Shown piece by piece: positions 47,291 through 59,400 of a stretch of 64,000 nt of DNA. A program made the position numbers and the translations under genes. Numbering within the stretch: position 1 is the first letter of the stretch; each line of letters starts with the position of its first letter. The notes under the pieces were generated by a model that saw only the letters and a list, made by a program, of their open reading frames with translations, had not been told where the DNA came from and did no database searches. The stretch is from Halocaridina rubra (lineage: Eukaryota > Arthropoda > Malacostraca > Decapoda > Atyidae), in assembly GCA_037179515.1 (NCBI GenBank), contig JAXCGZ010022648.1, positions 232,501 to 296,500 of the forward strand, written 5' to 3'.

Positions 47291-48340
47291 ATCTACTTTA
47301 TATATTTCTCGTCAGTTTTAAGTCAGGTGTACTTGCCCTTATTCTTGTACTTTCGAAAACATGTGCTTTATCTGGGTCTGTCACTTTTATTTTACCATTA
47401 GATTTCTGGATAATTATATCCCCAACTTCTAAGTGGTTTATATTATGAATTCATGCTTTTGAAAGGCGTTATAATAGATTTTAATTCAATTTTCTGGAAG
47501 CATTCCTTCAGTACTTGATACCTAGGAAACATTTATTTCCAATGGTTATTGTGACAGAGCTTTTTTGAAAGTTATCACATGTGAATTGATCTTTTTTATG
47601 TCTATTGTATGGTCAATTTTTTTATCTGTTCTCTACATCCATACCATTTTGGGATTATACAGGTACATTATGCTGTCGACAGTAGTGTTATCCAGTTAGA
47701 TATCATTGGTTGCTATAATATCTGGCATTGATATTTCATATATTCTTTATAACATTAACAGACTTCGAAAATGTTGATAAATAGGTTATAAGAGTAAGAA
47801 ACTAAGAAGGGGTACTACAAAGCTTAAAAAAAATGACCAAACAGTATAACTTAAAGATGATATACCGTATACGGTACTGCTGTTATGCATTATACCGCTG
47901 TTTCTCGAACTTTTTGGTCGCACTTGCAGAATAACAAAAATTCTGGGGCGTACTTTATATTTTAATATGGAGAAATTTGTCATGAAATACCTTTACTGTA
48001 TATCTACTGTACTTATATTTGCGTTTGTAAATATTGGATATTTGTACTACATGAAGAATTATAGAAATGAAATGTTTCCTTTATCTATATAAAGATTGTC
48101 CATAATTTTATTTAAATATTTTTTACTGCAAATAAACAAGTGTTAGATCAAAAATATACTTGCCACCAAAAAAACATTGCAAAATTAGTTGCAGTAAGTA
48201 ATAAATGTAGGATTTTTCTCAAAGGGAGGGTCATTTATAAAAGAAGCTTGTTTGTTAGCATGTTTCATGTGAGAAACTCAAGTTTCAGTACTAAAGCTCA
48301 AAATTGTTATTTTATATCATTTTTATTCCTAACTGGAGTT
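47291..48340. other. Intergenic or intronic, nothing recognised
   Basis: AT-rich, no supported coding or repeat call. Several short open frames are composition-driven. Confidence 0.4.
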
Positions 48341-48534
48341 ATGAATGAAGTAACGCGCTGGCTTCGCATTCACGAGGTCGAAAGATCGGTCCCCGTCCAA
48401 GACCGAGAGTTTAAGCTGTTTACTGGCAGGAACTGCTGTGTCAGGGCACCACAGTGGGGGGTTGGGGCTTGTCCCGGCTGACGAATACCCATTGAATTGT
48501 AATGGAAATAAAGTTTATTATTATTATTATTATC
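48341..48534 (+). mobile_element. tRNA-derived SINE, family 2, ending in (TTA)n
   Basis: The head GTAACGCGCTGGCTTCGCAT, then ACGAGGTCGAAAGATCGGTC, folds like the A-arm to T-arm part of a tRNA, with a B-box-like GATCGGTCCCC. The body contains GGCACCACAGTGGGGGGTTG, and the element ends with AAATAAAGTTTATTATTATT. It is not related to the family at 23,239 and 44,937. Confidence 0.6.
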
Positions 48535-49997
48535 TAATTATGAACTTTACAAAGCATGAGACAAATACATTGGATGTATGGGAGAGTCGTTCAGGTGGGG
48601 AAAAATATCACCGGTAGGCTTAAAGAAATTTTCCATTAATGATTGTCATTTTTGGTTTAGCATTTCCAAAGAAGATTAGCAGGACAGTTTTCATTTAAAG
48701 GGGATTTCAAGAATCTGGTATGTTTTAGAGTTGGTGATAATGACTGATTTAAGTCCCTTAGATGAAGGGAATTATTTATTCCTTCTTGAAGATTAAGGAG
48801 TTTAGCATCCAGTTTAGAATATCAGATGACAAAGACTTGATTAATACATGGAAGCCACATGGTTGGTATCTCTAGCTTTTTAAAAATACAGAAATTTAAA
48901 TAAAAAAATCTTTCATGAGTTATACTTTCATTTACTTGGGACGTGCCTGGCTACCTTTCAGGCGTATCAGTATGCTCGGATGCACTGTTTGAGAATCGCA
49001 CTATTCTATACCCCTTTATGGCAGTCTTTTTGTAAATTTAATATTGAGGTGTGACTGAGCATTTTTTGTCTTCCAATCAAAGGGTTGGAACCAATTGAGA
49101 TCGTAAGTGGGAGACTACCTGTATAGACAAACAAACATGTACCACTCATCATCCTGTCTTTTGCATTAAACCACTTCCCCATCTGTAGAAATTTTTTTTT
49201 TTTTTTTTATTAATATTATTACTTTTATTATTATTATTCTCATTAATATCAGTGGATTTTCATCACTATTATTACTATGTCCAGTATTCATTATGGTACT
49301 GTATGTTGCATATGAAGTCAGTACAGTTAAGATAAAGTACATAGGTTTGTCCACATATTCTTCTCATGTTCAAATTGCATAATATCCACTTTATTAGATT
49401 TCAACCCAGATTGTTGTGCCCTTGATGTTATGTAGTTACAGAAGAAGTGGTAGAAACTATTGTATCTTAGCCTCTGCCATCGATAAATGATTGTTAACTT
49501 TGTGGAATTTAGAATCAATTGATAGAAGTCTTCACTTTTGACTGCAGGTATTCATATCTCTACCTAGTACATACCACAATATAACCAAAACAAAAAAGTG
49601 GAAAACGTGCAATTTCTTCAGGATGCGTAGGAAGCCACTCGCTAAATTTATGTAGAATTATGGTGATATATATGTTTTGTCTAATATTGTACATAATGTT
49701 AAGGAACACATGTGTGGTGTTATGTATCATGTAGTTTAATTGCTAGGTTCCAGTATTGTATTATCAAGTATAAATGGAAGAAATTAATTCTGTACGTACA
49801 GGGTTTAATTGCTAACCCCATATGGCAACTTTGACTGTTTATTAACTTGCACATCTACTTTACATTTAAAGTTATTGACTATAGCTTCACTATGTGTATG
49901 AAATAAGTATTTTTCAACTTAGTGGTACATATATGATATATGCATTTGCCCCTGGTATTTGAATGGTGCTTAATGTGATGTTTGTTTTTTGCATTAG
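48535..49997. other. Upstream of first confident Sec24 exon, no gene seen
   Basis: AT-rich, with a poly-T run at 49,189-49,209. It ends in TTTGTTTTTTGCATTAG at 49,981-49,997, a good splice acceptor for the first Sec24 coding exon. Confidence 0.5.
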
Positions 49998-50461
49998 GAT
50001 GCAGCAGGCACCCCCAGTAGTAAATGGTGAGGGTTTAAGGCAGCCTCCACAACAGAGATTCCCCTTAACTCCTCCTGCAAGACCTCCAGGGCCTCCAAAT
50101 CCCACCTATAGTGCAGCCAAGGTGTTTCCGGGATCACCTGGATTAAATGGCCCCATCGTGAATGGGCCACCAGCAGGTCCCCCGAGAGGTCCTCCACCTG
50201 TAGCTCACCCTCCAGGAGGGCCTCAGTTAAGACTTTCTCTAGTCAATGGTCAGCCTGGTCCTCCTTTTAGGCCTCCATTGGGTCCTCCTCCAAGACCGAT
50301 GGGAGGACATCCATCTATGCCACCCGCCAATCTGCAAAATGCAACTTCTGAGACCCAGCAAAAAGGACTGTTTCATCCTAGCCCTAGTCCAGTCACAGTA
50401 CATTCACCTAGTCCATTACTTAATGGCCATCCCAAACTTACTCCTCCTGGTAATTTTCCAG
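49998..50461 (+). CDS. Sec24AB: Sec24 exon 1 (first confident): Pro-rich N-terminus
   Basis: The acceptor is TGCATTAG before 49,998 and the donor CCAG/GTACTG after 50,461. It encodes 154 residues of low complexity ([45 protein letters not shown]) and ends in phase 1. Pro/Gln-rich N-termini are usual for Sec24. Confidence 0.85.
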
Positions 50462-53400
50462 GTACTGTATAGTTTTCATGCTTTGTTGATATTTTCCATA
50501 AGATTTTTTATGGGTAGGTTTGCTCTTATATTGTGGTGTAAATTTTAAAAGGATAGAGAATCTGCCATTTCCAGCTGAGTATTAGCAGTGGTAAAGTCAT
50601 TGTGCATGAGTTTGATAAGATATTTAATTATATACTCCTAATTATAAAGTGTTATTACAGAGTTTTTTAATGGAAGGGTTTTGGGATTGTGGTTTTATAT
50701 ATATGCAGTATATATAACTTCATATTGAATAAGTTTGTATTAAATTTTTTTTTCACCTCCTTGCACACAAACGATCCTTTGCCTGTACTGCTAACTTGAT
50801 CTGCATGTAATGTGCTAATGTTTCACTGGGGAATCATGTAATCTTTCCTTTGGCTGTGGTGTTGCTTTGCTGAGGTATATGATTATTTTATCTAATCCCA
50901 ACCGCATGAAATTTTGCTGGATTGTGTATGCACCTTATATTGCATTTTTCTTTTATATATGAAGGGGGGTAAGTACTTCCTCCGTGATCCCCAGCATGTC
51001 GTAAAAGTCGATTAAATGGGGCAGAGCAAGGGGACTGGGAATCCCCTCCTTTGTATATTCTTTCTGTTATGAGTCAAGGTATTTTACTTTGACTCAGCCA
51101 CCACCCTTATAAGGGGATTATGGCTCCTGTAAGTAGTTATAGATATATTTTCTTTGGAGGTTTTACAAGATCATAAGCTTTGAATGATCTCTTATGCTTT
51201 ATATTCATGCACTTTCTCTTTTTTGATAAATGCTTCATAATGCTATCTCTTGTGTCAGTATTTGTTGTACTGTACTCCTTTGTTATAGATTATCCGAAAA
51301 GCCTCAAATTTATATCCTAGACTATTCATATGATAGGAACACATTGTTTACCTTTTTCGTAATCAAGATCATAGATTAAAGAATACAAGCAATTTCTTGA
51401 AAATTATTTAAATCCTATTTCACAAATTTTTTATATTAATTTATTACTAGTTTCAATATTGAGTTTGAAGAATTTTTCTTTTCAGTGAAATTTGGTAGAT
51501 GATATACATAAACGCTGTTGTGCGGAATAATACTTGCTCAGTTTGCCCGCTAATGTACTATATTGATAGCATTCTTAATGCAGCTTTATTCTATCATAAA
51601 AGGGTTTTGTTGTGTTTAGTTGTGAAACTCAATAAAAAGTAATACACTAAACAATATCTAAGGAGTTATGTTTTAATTGTTTCTATATATTTATATATTC
51701 ATTATATCAGGACTGTTTTAGATAATAATAGAGAGAGCTGCTTATGATAATTGGAGTGTTTCCACGTTAGTTGACATCACAGAGTGTGCACCATACAGTT
51801 TATCAATATGAGTAGAGTAGCTTATTGGATCTCTAAAATTGACATATGAAATATTGTACATGTTGTATCAGTATTTTGATAGTATTGTATGGCTATACTG
51901 TAAATACTAAAGGAACTTATTGTCTAGAGTGCACGTTTTAGTATTTTAGAGCATTGATAGGAAATGGCTTCTACAATAATTTGCTTCATAGTGTATTAAC
52001 CTTGTCGGATGTGTTGTCTTGCCTATCTACAGAGCCACTTTCTAATAGATCGTCTAATCGGTCCTCTCGCCAACCTTCTCCCATCCCTACTCCTCAGCTT
52101 GATCGCATGGAGATGCAGGCTTCACCTTTTAAGGGCCTCAGTAAGTGGCATCTCACCTACTTTAAGTAATCGTCTCACTAGCTGATGATGTGTTATTTCT
52201 CATTTTAATTTTAGTATGTATTCTGAGCAGATTTTAAAAATTACTTGGTCTTTGACAGCACCAAGTGGATCATCAACAAACTTGAATGAAGGGCTTCGTA
52301 CACCATCTGTGGAATCTTTGTCTGGCCTTTTGAGGGATGGCACTGGGAGTGGGAAGCAGTCCCCAAGAACGTCTTCTTCTCCCGTCCCTGTATTGGACTC
52401 AAATTTGCCTGTGAATGGCCTCCATGCCAGTGTGCCTAAGTTATTGGAATCAAACTGTAGTGATTCCTTATCCAATATTGCGTCTTTGAGTAGAACTGCT
52501 CAACCGCAGACCATGGGTAGTACTATGGGAAGTGGTTCTTTAGTGAGTGGTGTTCTAACACAGACTACTACAACCTCCACAAGTTTAGATTCCTCAGTAT
52601 CTGCTTCTGATAGTGCAACTGCAAGTGGAGTTCAGAATGTTAAGTTAGCAGAAAATAGCATGCAGGCTTGTGGTTCTGTAGGAGGAATAAATGTGAGACC
52701 TCTAATAAGTGCAAGTAGTATTAGTCAGTCTTTGCCTTTGCAGAGATCTCCAGGGCTTGTGCAGAATCCAGCATCTCAGTTACTGAGATCTATGCCAGTG
52801 CTATCTAATTTGCCTTCTCAGAGTGTGGGTTCACTGCAGATTAGTACTGTATTAGGTCCCAATGGTACTGCTGTTGGTGTTGCACCAAGTAATATGAGCC
52901 CTCCTAGACCCATCTTGGGTGCTGGAGGTTCCTCTGCAATTTCTTTGGGCCCAGTAAGACCACCAGTGGGTGCACAAATTAGAGCTATGGACCCTTCACC
53001 AACATCTTTTGGTCCTCCAGTAACCTCTATAGGCCCACCACCACCATCGTTGAGCCTACCACCAACATCAATGGGCTTTCCATCATCTATGGGTCCTCCA
53101 CCAACTTCTATGGGCAGACCACTAACCTCCATGGGCCCTCCGCCAGCCTCCATGAGTCTGCAACCAACCCCTATGGGTCCCCAGTTAAACTCCATGGGTC
53201 TGCAACCAAACCCTCTAGGTCCCCAGTCAAACTCCATGGGACCTCCACCAACCTCCTTGGGCCCTCCACCAACTTCCATGGGACCTCCACCAACCTCCAT
53301 GGGGCCTCCACCAACCTCTATGGGCCCTACAGTGACCTCCATGGGGCCCCCACCAACCTCCTTGGGCCCCCCACCAACCTCGATGGGCCCTCCAACTTCT

Positions 53401-56400
53401 ATGGGTTATACTTCAAGGCATATAGGTGGAGGAACCTCGTATCCAACACCAATATCCAGCCAAGGCAGCTTAGCTCATTTCACAGGCCCTCCTCAACCAT
53501 CATACCAGAGTGTGCCTGGAAGTATTCCCAATCCCAGTCAGCTGTCCCAACAGTTAGGAGGATTATCAGTGACTCATGATGGTTGGAGCAAAGGTTGGGG
53601 GACTCATCAGATAGACCTCTTGCAGCGGCGTCAGATATTACCACCAGAAGGGGTCACCCCTCCTAAAATTATTTTGGCACAGGAGTATCTTCCAAATTGC
53701 TCTCCGGATATATTCCGCAGCACGCTTACTAAAGTTCCAGAAACAAAATCTGTCCTTACAAAGGCTCGGCTGCCATTTGGTATTCTTATTCACCCTTTCA
53801 AGGATTTAGAGGTAAGACAGCATGCAATTTATTTAATTTTAATGTTAGAAAATGTGCATTATGATATATTGTTACCTGCAGAAGCTTTGTCTGCATTAGT
53901 TGATTCATTTTTTAATAGATATTGAAGGGTGCATAACAGTTGATTTGTACCTATATTTGAAAAATATAAGCATTATTATGTTTGCCATTATAAAGTGATC
54001 ATGATTGTATCCACTTTTTAATAATTTTGACTTAGATTTAACACTTCAGCTTATATCCTCCGTGTTTGTGCCTCGCATTCGATCATTTTGTTTTCAAGTT
54101 TGTTCATATTATGATTGAGATGGCAAAAAAGTGGATTGAATGCCTGAAATGGAAAAAAGTGGGTTGCTAGTGTTCCAAAAGACAAAGGGAAAATAAAAAT
54201 AGAGAAATTTTATTGGGGTTCAAGCAAAATTGTCAACGTGCCCTCAGTAGGCAAAACTGATAAGGTGAGAAAGTGAAAATGAATCCTCATAAAATATGGA
54301 ACTTGGTCTAATGTAAATGAGAAAAAGTCCAGAAAAGTTGCTGTATTATCATTCGATTAATGAGAATGCAGCAGGAAGAATTTAAGACATTTAGATTTTT
54401 TTGGGTAATATTCTAGAGGGTACTGATGTAAGGACAGAGTTGGTTAAATAGGATAAAAATGTTAATAAAATTAGGAATGAGCCATTGAAGAAGTAGGAAT
54501 GAGCTATTAGAAAATATTTTGGAAATGGTCTCTCCTTTACATATACAGCAGTGGTATGTTTTACTTGGATTTGCTTGATGGCATTGTTTCTTGCTAACAC
54601 TAAATTTGAGTTCTTAATAGCAAATAATGCACCTTTGTATTTAGATAAAACAATGGAATAGTTTGCTTTATAACTTCTGAAGAAGTAACTTGAAATTTAA
54701 AGAATGGAAATAGAGAATGGGGGATGTTACACTGCTGATAATTTGTTTGAATAGAAGAATTAGAATTAAGGGATAGAGGGTAATAATTTCTTAAGTAAAG
54801 AAACCATTTGGAGAGAAACTGGGAATAGAATTGGAAAAATGAGTGAGATGTGGTTTGCAGTACTGTAATTGTAGGTATACTGATTTAGGGCATATTTCAT
54901 AAAAGATAAGAAGTAAATGTATAGCTATAGTAAAGAGTAAGTGAATATTTTGGAAAGTGATATAATGGTTCAGAAAAATATTATGATAATACGTGGGAAG
55001 GAGTCAGAATAGTAAAGATAAATTCTTTACGTAGGTGTGTAGTGTTATATGAGAGAAAAGACATCAGACAGAGATGAACTGAAGATTTTGAGGAGCTAAG
55101 TTAAATAGTATCTCCTAGTAAGATGGTAAAAGCAGATGTGTTACTTAAATAAGAGAAAAGATTTGTGTTGTGTTGAGTAACTGAAGTAGTGATGGATAAG
55201 GGTTTTGTGAATTCCGTTTTGAATGAAGGCTTAGATGGCGAAGCTGTAACAGAGTTTATGGATTTGAGCTAATGGATGCATATAAAGCTAAGGTAGTCCC
55301 TGACCCCTAGTAATAATATTAGAGTTAGTATAGAGGTACTTTACTGAGTTTTGGCATCTCAAATGTACCTTGTAAGATCAATTTGTATGTGATTTTGTAA
55401 TGAGAGGGAATGTGTTATAGGTGAGAATTGTGTTCAAAATTCTCTAGAATTTGAATATGGAGAAATCGTATGATTGTATATTAGAATGTTCTGTGGAATT
55501 TTGTGGTAAATATATTGTGCTCTAGAATATCATTTGAACAGTGAAAGCATTCTTTCTGTCTTGGGCAGAAGTATGTTAAAATTAAAGTTGCTACTAGTGG
55601 GGACTTCCTTTTTTGTGCCTTGGTGAAGTTATTAATTATTCAACTTTTGTATCATAGGATGTTATGAGAGTTGAAAAGGCACTGATGTGGAATAAAATTT
55701 AACAGGACTGGTCTCCAGATGAGTGGGATTATGATTAGATGACAGTTTGAAAATGTTAGTATTAAGTGCTGAGAGAAAGTGGGTGTAATATTTAAAAATA
55801 TACAGATAACTTTAATAATACAAGTTTTCTTTGGATAGATTGGTTCAAGACTAGTCTGTCATAACTGAAGATCAAATCTGAAGTGACCACTAAAGATATT
55901 GAAATTTTTGCTTTGCTACACTGAGGGTATGCTAGATATATTATTGGTATTCAATAGTACCTTGCGTACACTTGTGAACCCCATACTTTTAAGTGACTCA
56001 CAGATCAGCCCATCTTGCTTGATTGGGGTTTACAATATCTTTTGTGCTTCACAGCTTAAAATAGGTTGATGATAATAAGAATGTGATTATGAATTACTGA
56101 ACATAATATTCATACTCAGCAGACTCGATAGAATACAGTATATACTGTATATGTCTGTAAAATTCCTTTCCATTTATTATGTGATAAGCCCTACTCCATA
56201 TACATTATAGTGAATAATACTTGCCATACTTGGAAATCTTTTTAATTACATTTGCTATTCTTGTGTGTTTTCTGCACTTCATCACCATTATGATGCTGGT
56301 AAAGCTATGCTTTTAGAAGCTATTATGATTTTATTTGTATCATTCATTTCACTTAGGTGTGACCGTATTTTTATCTTGCAATTTATTTAGTGTATGTTCA

Positions 56401-59400
56401 TTTATTTTGTGGTGAATTCTTTTCTCTTTTACTACATAGTTGTCTAGCATTACTACTTGACTCAGCAACGCTTGTTGTTTTACATTACTTACAATACTGC
56501 AGAAATTACGAATTTTACTTGAGCTGGTTTGTAATAAGACTTCTAAAAATGTAGAGTACTAAAGCTAGCATTGAAATCTTGCCACTCAGGCAACGGATTT
56601 CCTGTTTTGTATTTTAAAGATACATAAGTATAAGAAACAGCTTTAGCTAATTCTTATGGCGATTTTATTTTTTTTCTTTGCAGCACCTGCCCGTTGTGAG
56701 TTGCAACACCATAGTTCGATGCAGATCGTGTCGAACGTACATCAACCCATTTGTTGTGTTCAAAGGTGAAAGGCGATGGGAATGTAATCTTTGTTTCCGA
56801 GTCAATGACCTTCCTGAAGAATTCCAGTATGATCCTGTAAGTTTGGAGCGCAGAGCTTTGATTTATGTACAGATTATATTTTTTTTATAAAGTCCTTGAA
56901 ATATGATGTAGCATAATAATGTGTATGAGTTCAGGGATTTATGGAACGAGTGAGGTGACATATCTTAATTGCTTTCAGGTCAGTCGAACATATGGAGATC
57001 CATCTAGACGACCTGAGGTTAAAGAAGCTACAATAGAATTTATTGCCCCACAGGAATATATGCTTAGGCCTCCTCAGCCTGCCACTTATCTTTGGGTTTT
57101 AGATGTATCTCGGCAAGCAGTCGACACTGGGTATTTAAAAGTAAGAAGAGGAAGACATTGATTGTTAGTTAGATATAAGGTGTTTGATGAGCAGCTCTGA
57201 TAGCTTTTGAAGACTGCATGGATATGGTAAAGAAGGAATGAGAAAATTAAGTTTTATACTGACTGAAAATTTTGGCAGTTCCTTATAATTTTAACTCTGA
57301 CCTCACTGGGAGATATTGGTACAGCAAAACCTTTGACATCAAAAGCTTACAACTTGTTTTGCCTTTTCTAGATAAATTTATATCATATTCAATTTTTAAA
57401 TACGTAACGAATGTTCATGTTATCTTGAATGAGGAGATATCAGGTTATAGATATAGTATTTTAACACTTTTATATAGCATTATAAACAACTTATGTTGTT
57501 GAAGAACAACATATTAAATGTGTAGCAGCTATATTGACATTCAATATAATGGTAAAAACTGTAATGCTATATACAACATACAGTTACGTGAGATATGACC
57601 CAGTACAAGTATTGAAACCTATACAAATATAAATTTTTTGTGTGCTAATATATAAAGTTTCCTAAACATAGAAATTGCATATAAACTAGCGAGTATTTGA
57701 ACATTTATTGAAGAGTTTTGACTCTGATAAAAGATATACAAATATGAAGAAATAAAGATTAGCATTACATACTTTGATTCCTACTTTTGTTGATATGGTT
57801 ATGGATACATCTTGTCAACAAATATATTAAACGTCTTTCAACTTCATTGTATTTTTAAATAATTTTTGCTTTATTATAAGTACAGTGTTGTATTTTTTTG
57901 TAGGTGTAAGTTTATTTTTATTGGCATTTTCAGATTGTTTGTGATACCTTATTAGCAGAACTGGACAAAATTCCTGGGGACAGACGCACATTAATTGGTT
58001 TCATAACTTTTGCTAGCAAAGTTCAGTTTTACCAAATGGGTGAAGGTAAGATTCTATTCATCCAATTCTCTTATAATAATTATTTTAATGGTTATCTTTT
58101 TCTTGGTATCTAGTACACCATATTAATGTTTACTCTAATTTTAGTTATTTTAAAACTGCACTTTTTCATAGTTGTACTTTGGATTTTTTAATGGGAAAAT
58201 GTTGTCTATCACTATAATAATTTCAGTATATTGCTTGCAGACCAGAAGAGTGTGCAAATGCTAGAAGTGGGTGAGATTGAGGAAACGTTTGTACCATGCC
58301 CGGAAGATTTGTTAGTAAATTTGGAACAGAGTCGCACATTGCTTGAGGAACTTCTCACCATGCTTCCTGATGCACATAGTGGTACATACCAAACTCAGTC
58401 TGCCCTTGGTCCAGCTCTACAAGCAGCATATAAACTCATGGTTAGTATTTCACTTTCCATTTTTTTTTTTTTTTTTTCGTGTTGATAAAGCTCTTCCTTT
58501 GAATTTTTTCCTTTGTATGTTTTTTTTATCGTAAGTGCAGACCAAACAAAAAACCCTTTATTACTTGGACAAGAAGCTTGCTCACCATATTCATTTATTT
58601 TTCTTTGCTCTTGGGAATTGTGTTTTTAATTTATATGATTTTGCAGAGTCCAATTGGTGGTCGTATCACTGTGATAACTACTACTTTGCCCTCGCTTGGT
58701 CCAGGATCACTACAGTCCCGAGAAGACCCCAACCAACGAGCCGGAAAGGATATACAAAATATGGGTCCAGCAACAGATTTTTATAAAAAACTAGCCTTAG
58801 ATTGCTCAGGACAACAGGTACTGGTTACTAAGACCTTTTCCAGACGTTAACCTCCACTGAGTTTTGTAGTACAGTAGTTCTATAGTTCTGTATATGACGA
58901 TGGTCAAGGTGATTTTTTGTCTTGGAAGTTATGCTCTTTCAAGTCTTAGAAGTACAAGCATTAGAGCAGCATATATAGTATCTGAAAATATAATTTCTTT
59001 TTATGCATGTGTACACATCATTGTGGTATAATATTCAAATCTGTACTTTTGCTTTTGTAGAAAAGCTTTTGTAAACTTCATCTGTAAAATTTCATACAGC
59101 AATTCTTTTAAAATAGCATATAATATTCTGTTACAGCTTAATGATATAAATTAATTATTGTTGCTGTATGCTTCAGTTATTTTTAACTTTAATATACAAG
59201 CAGTAGTTCTCCAAAATATGAATGAAATGTTTCTGATAAATGATTTATACTGTGAATTTCAAAAGTTATTTCTTGAAACAAGATGCTATATGCCACTTAG
59301 CTCAGGAGGATGGCTACAGCAGTAGTAAAAGAACTTAAAACTACATATTTTCACCATCTCTGCTAGTGGTTCTGTGGTAAGTAAGGAAATACTTCAGGGA

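Noticed and set aside
53812..53923. Continuation of Sec24 exon 3 to a stop at ~53,923
   Set aside because: A good donor at 53,812 and an exact match to the family at the next exon show that the readthrough is intron.
58535..58786. Alternative frame over Sec24 exon 8
   Set aside because: Out-of-frame shadow; the in-frame exon matches Sec24 across its full length.
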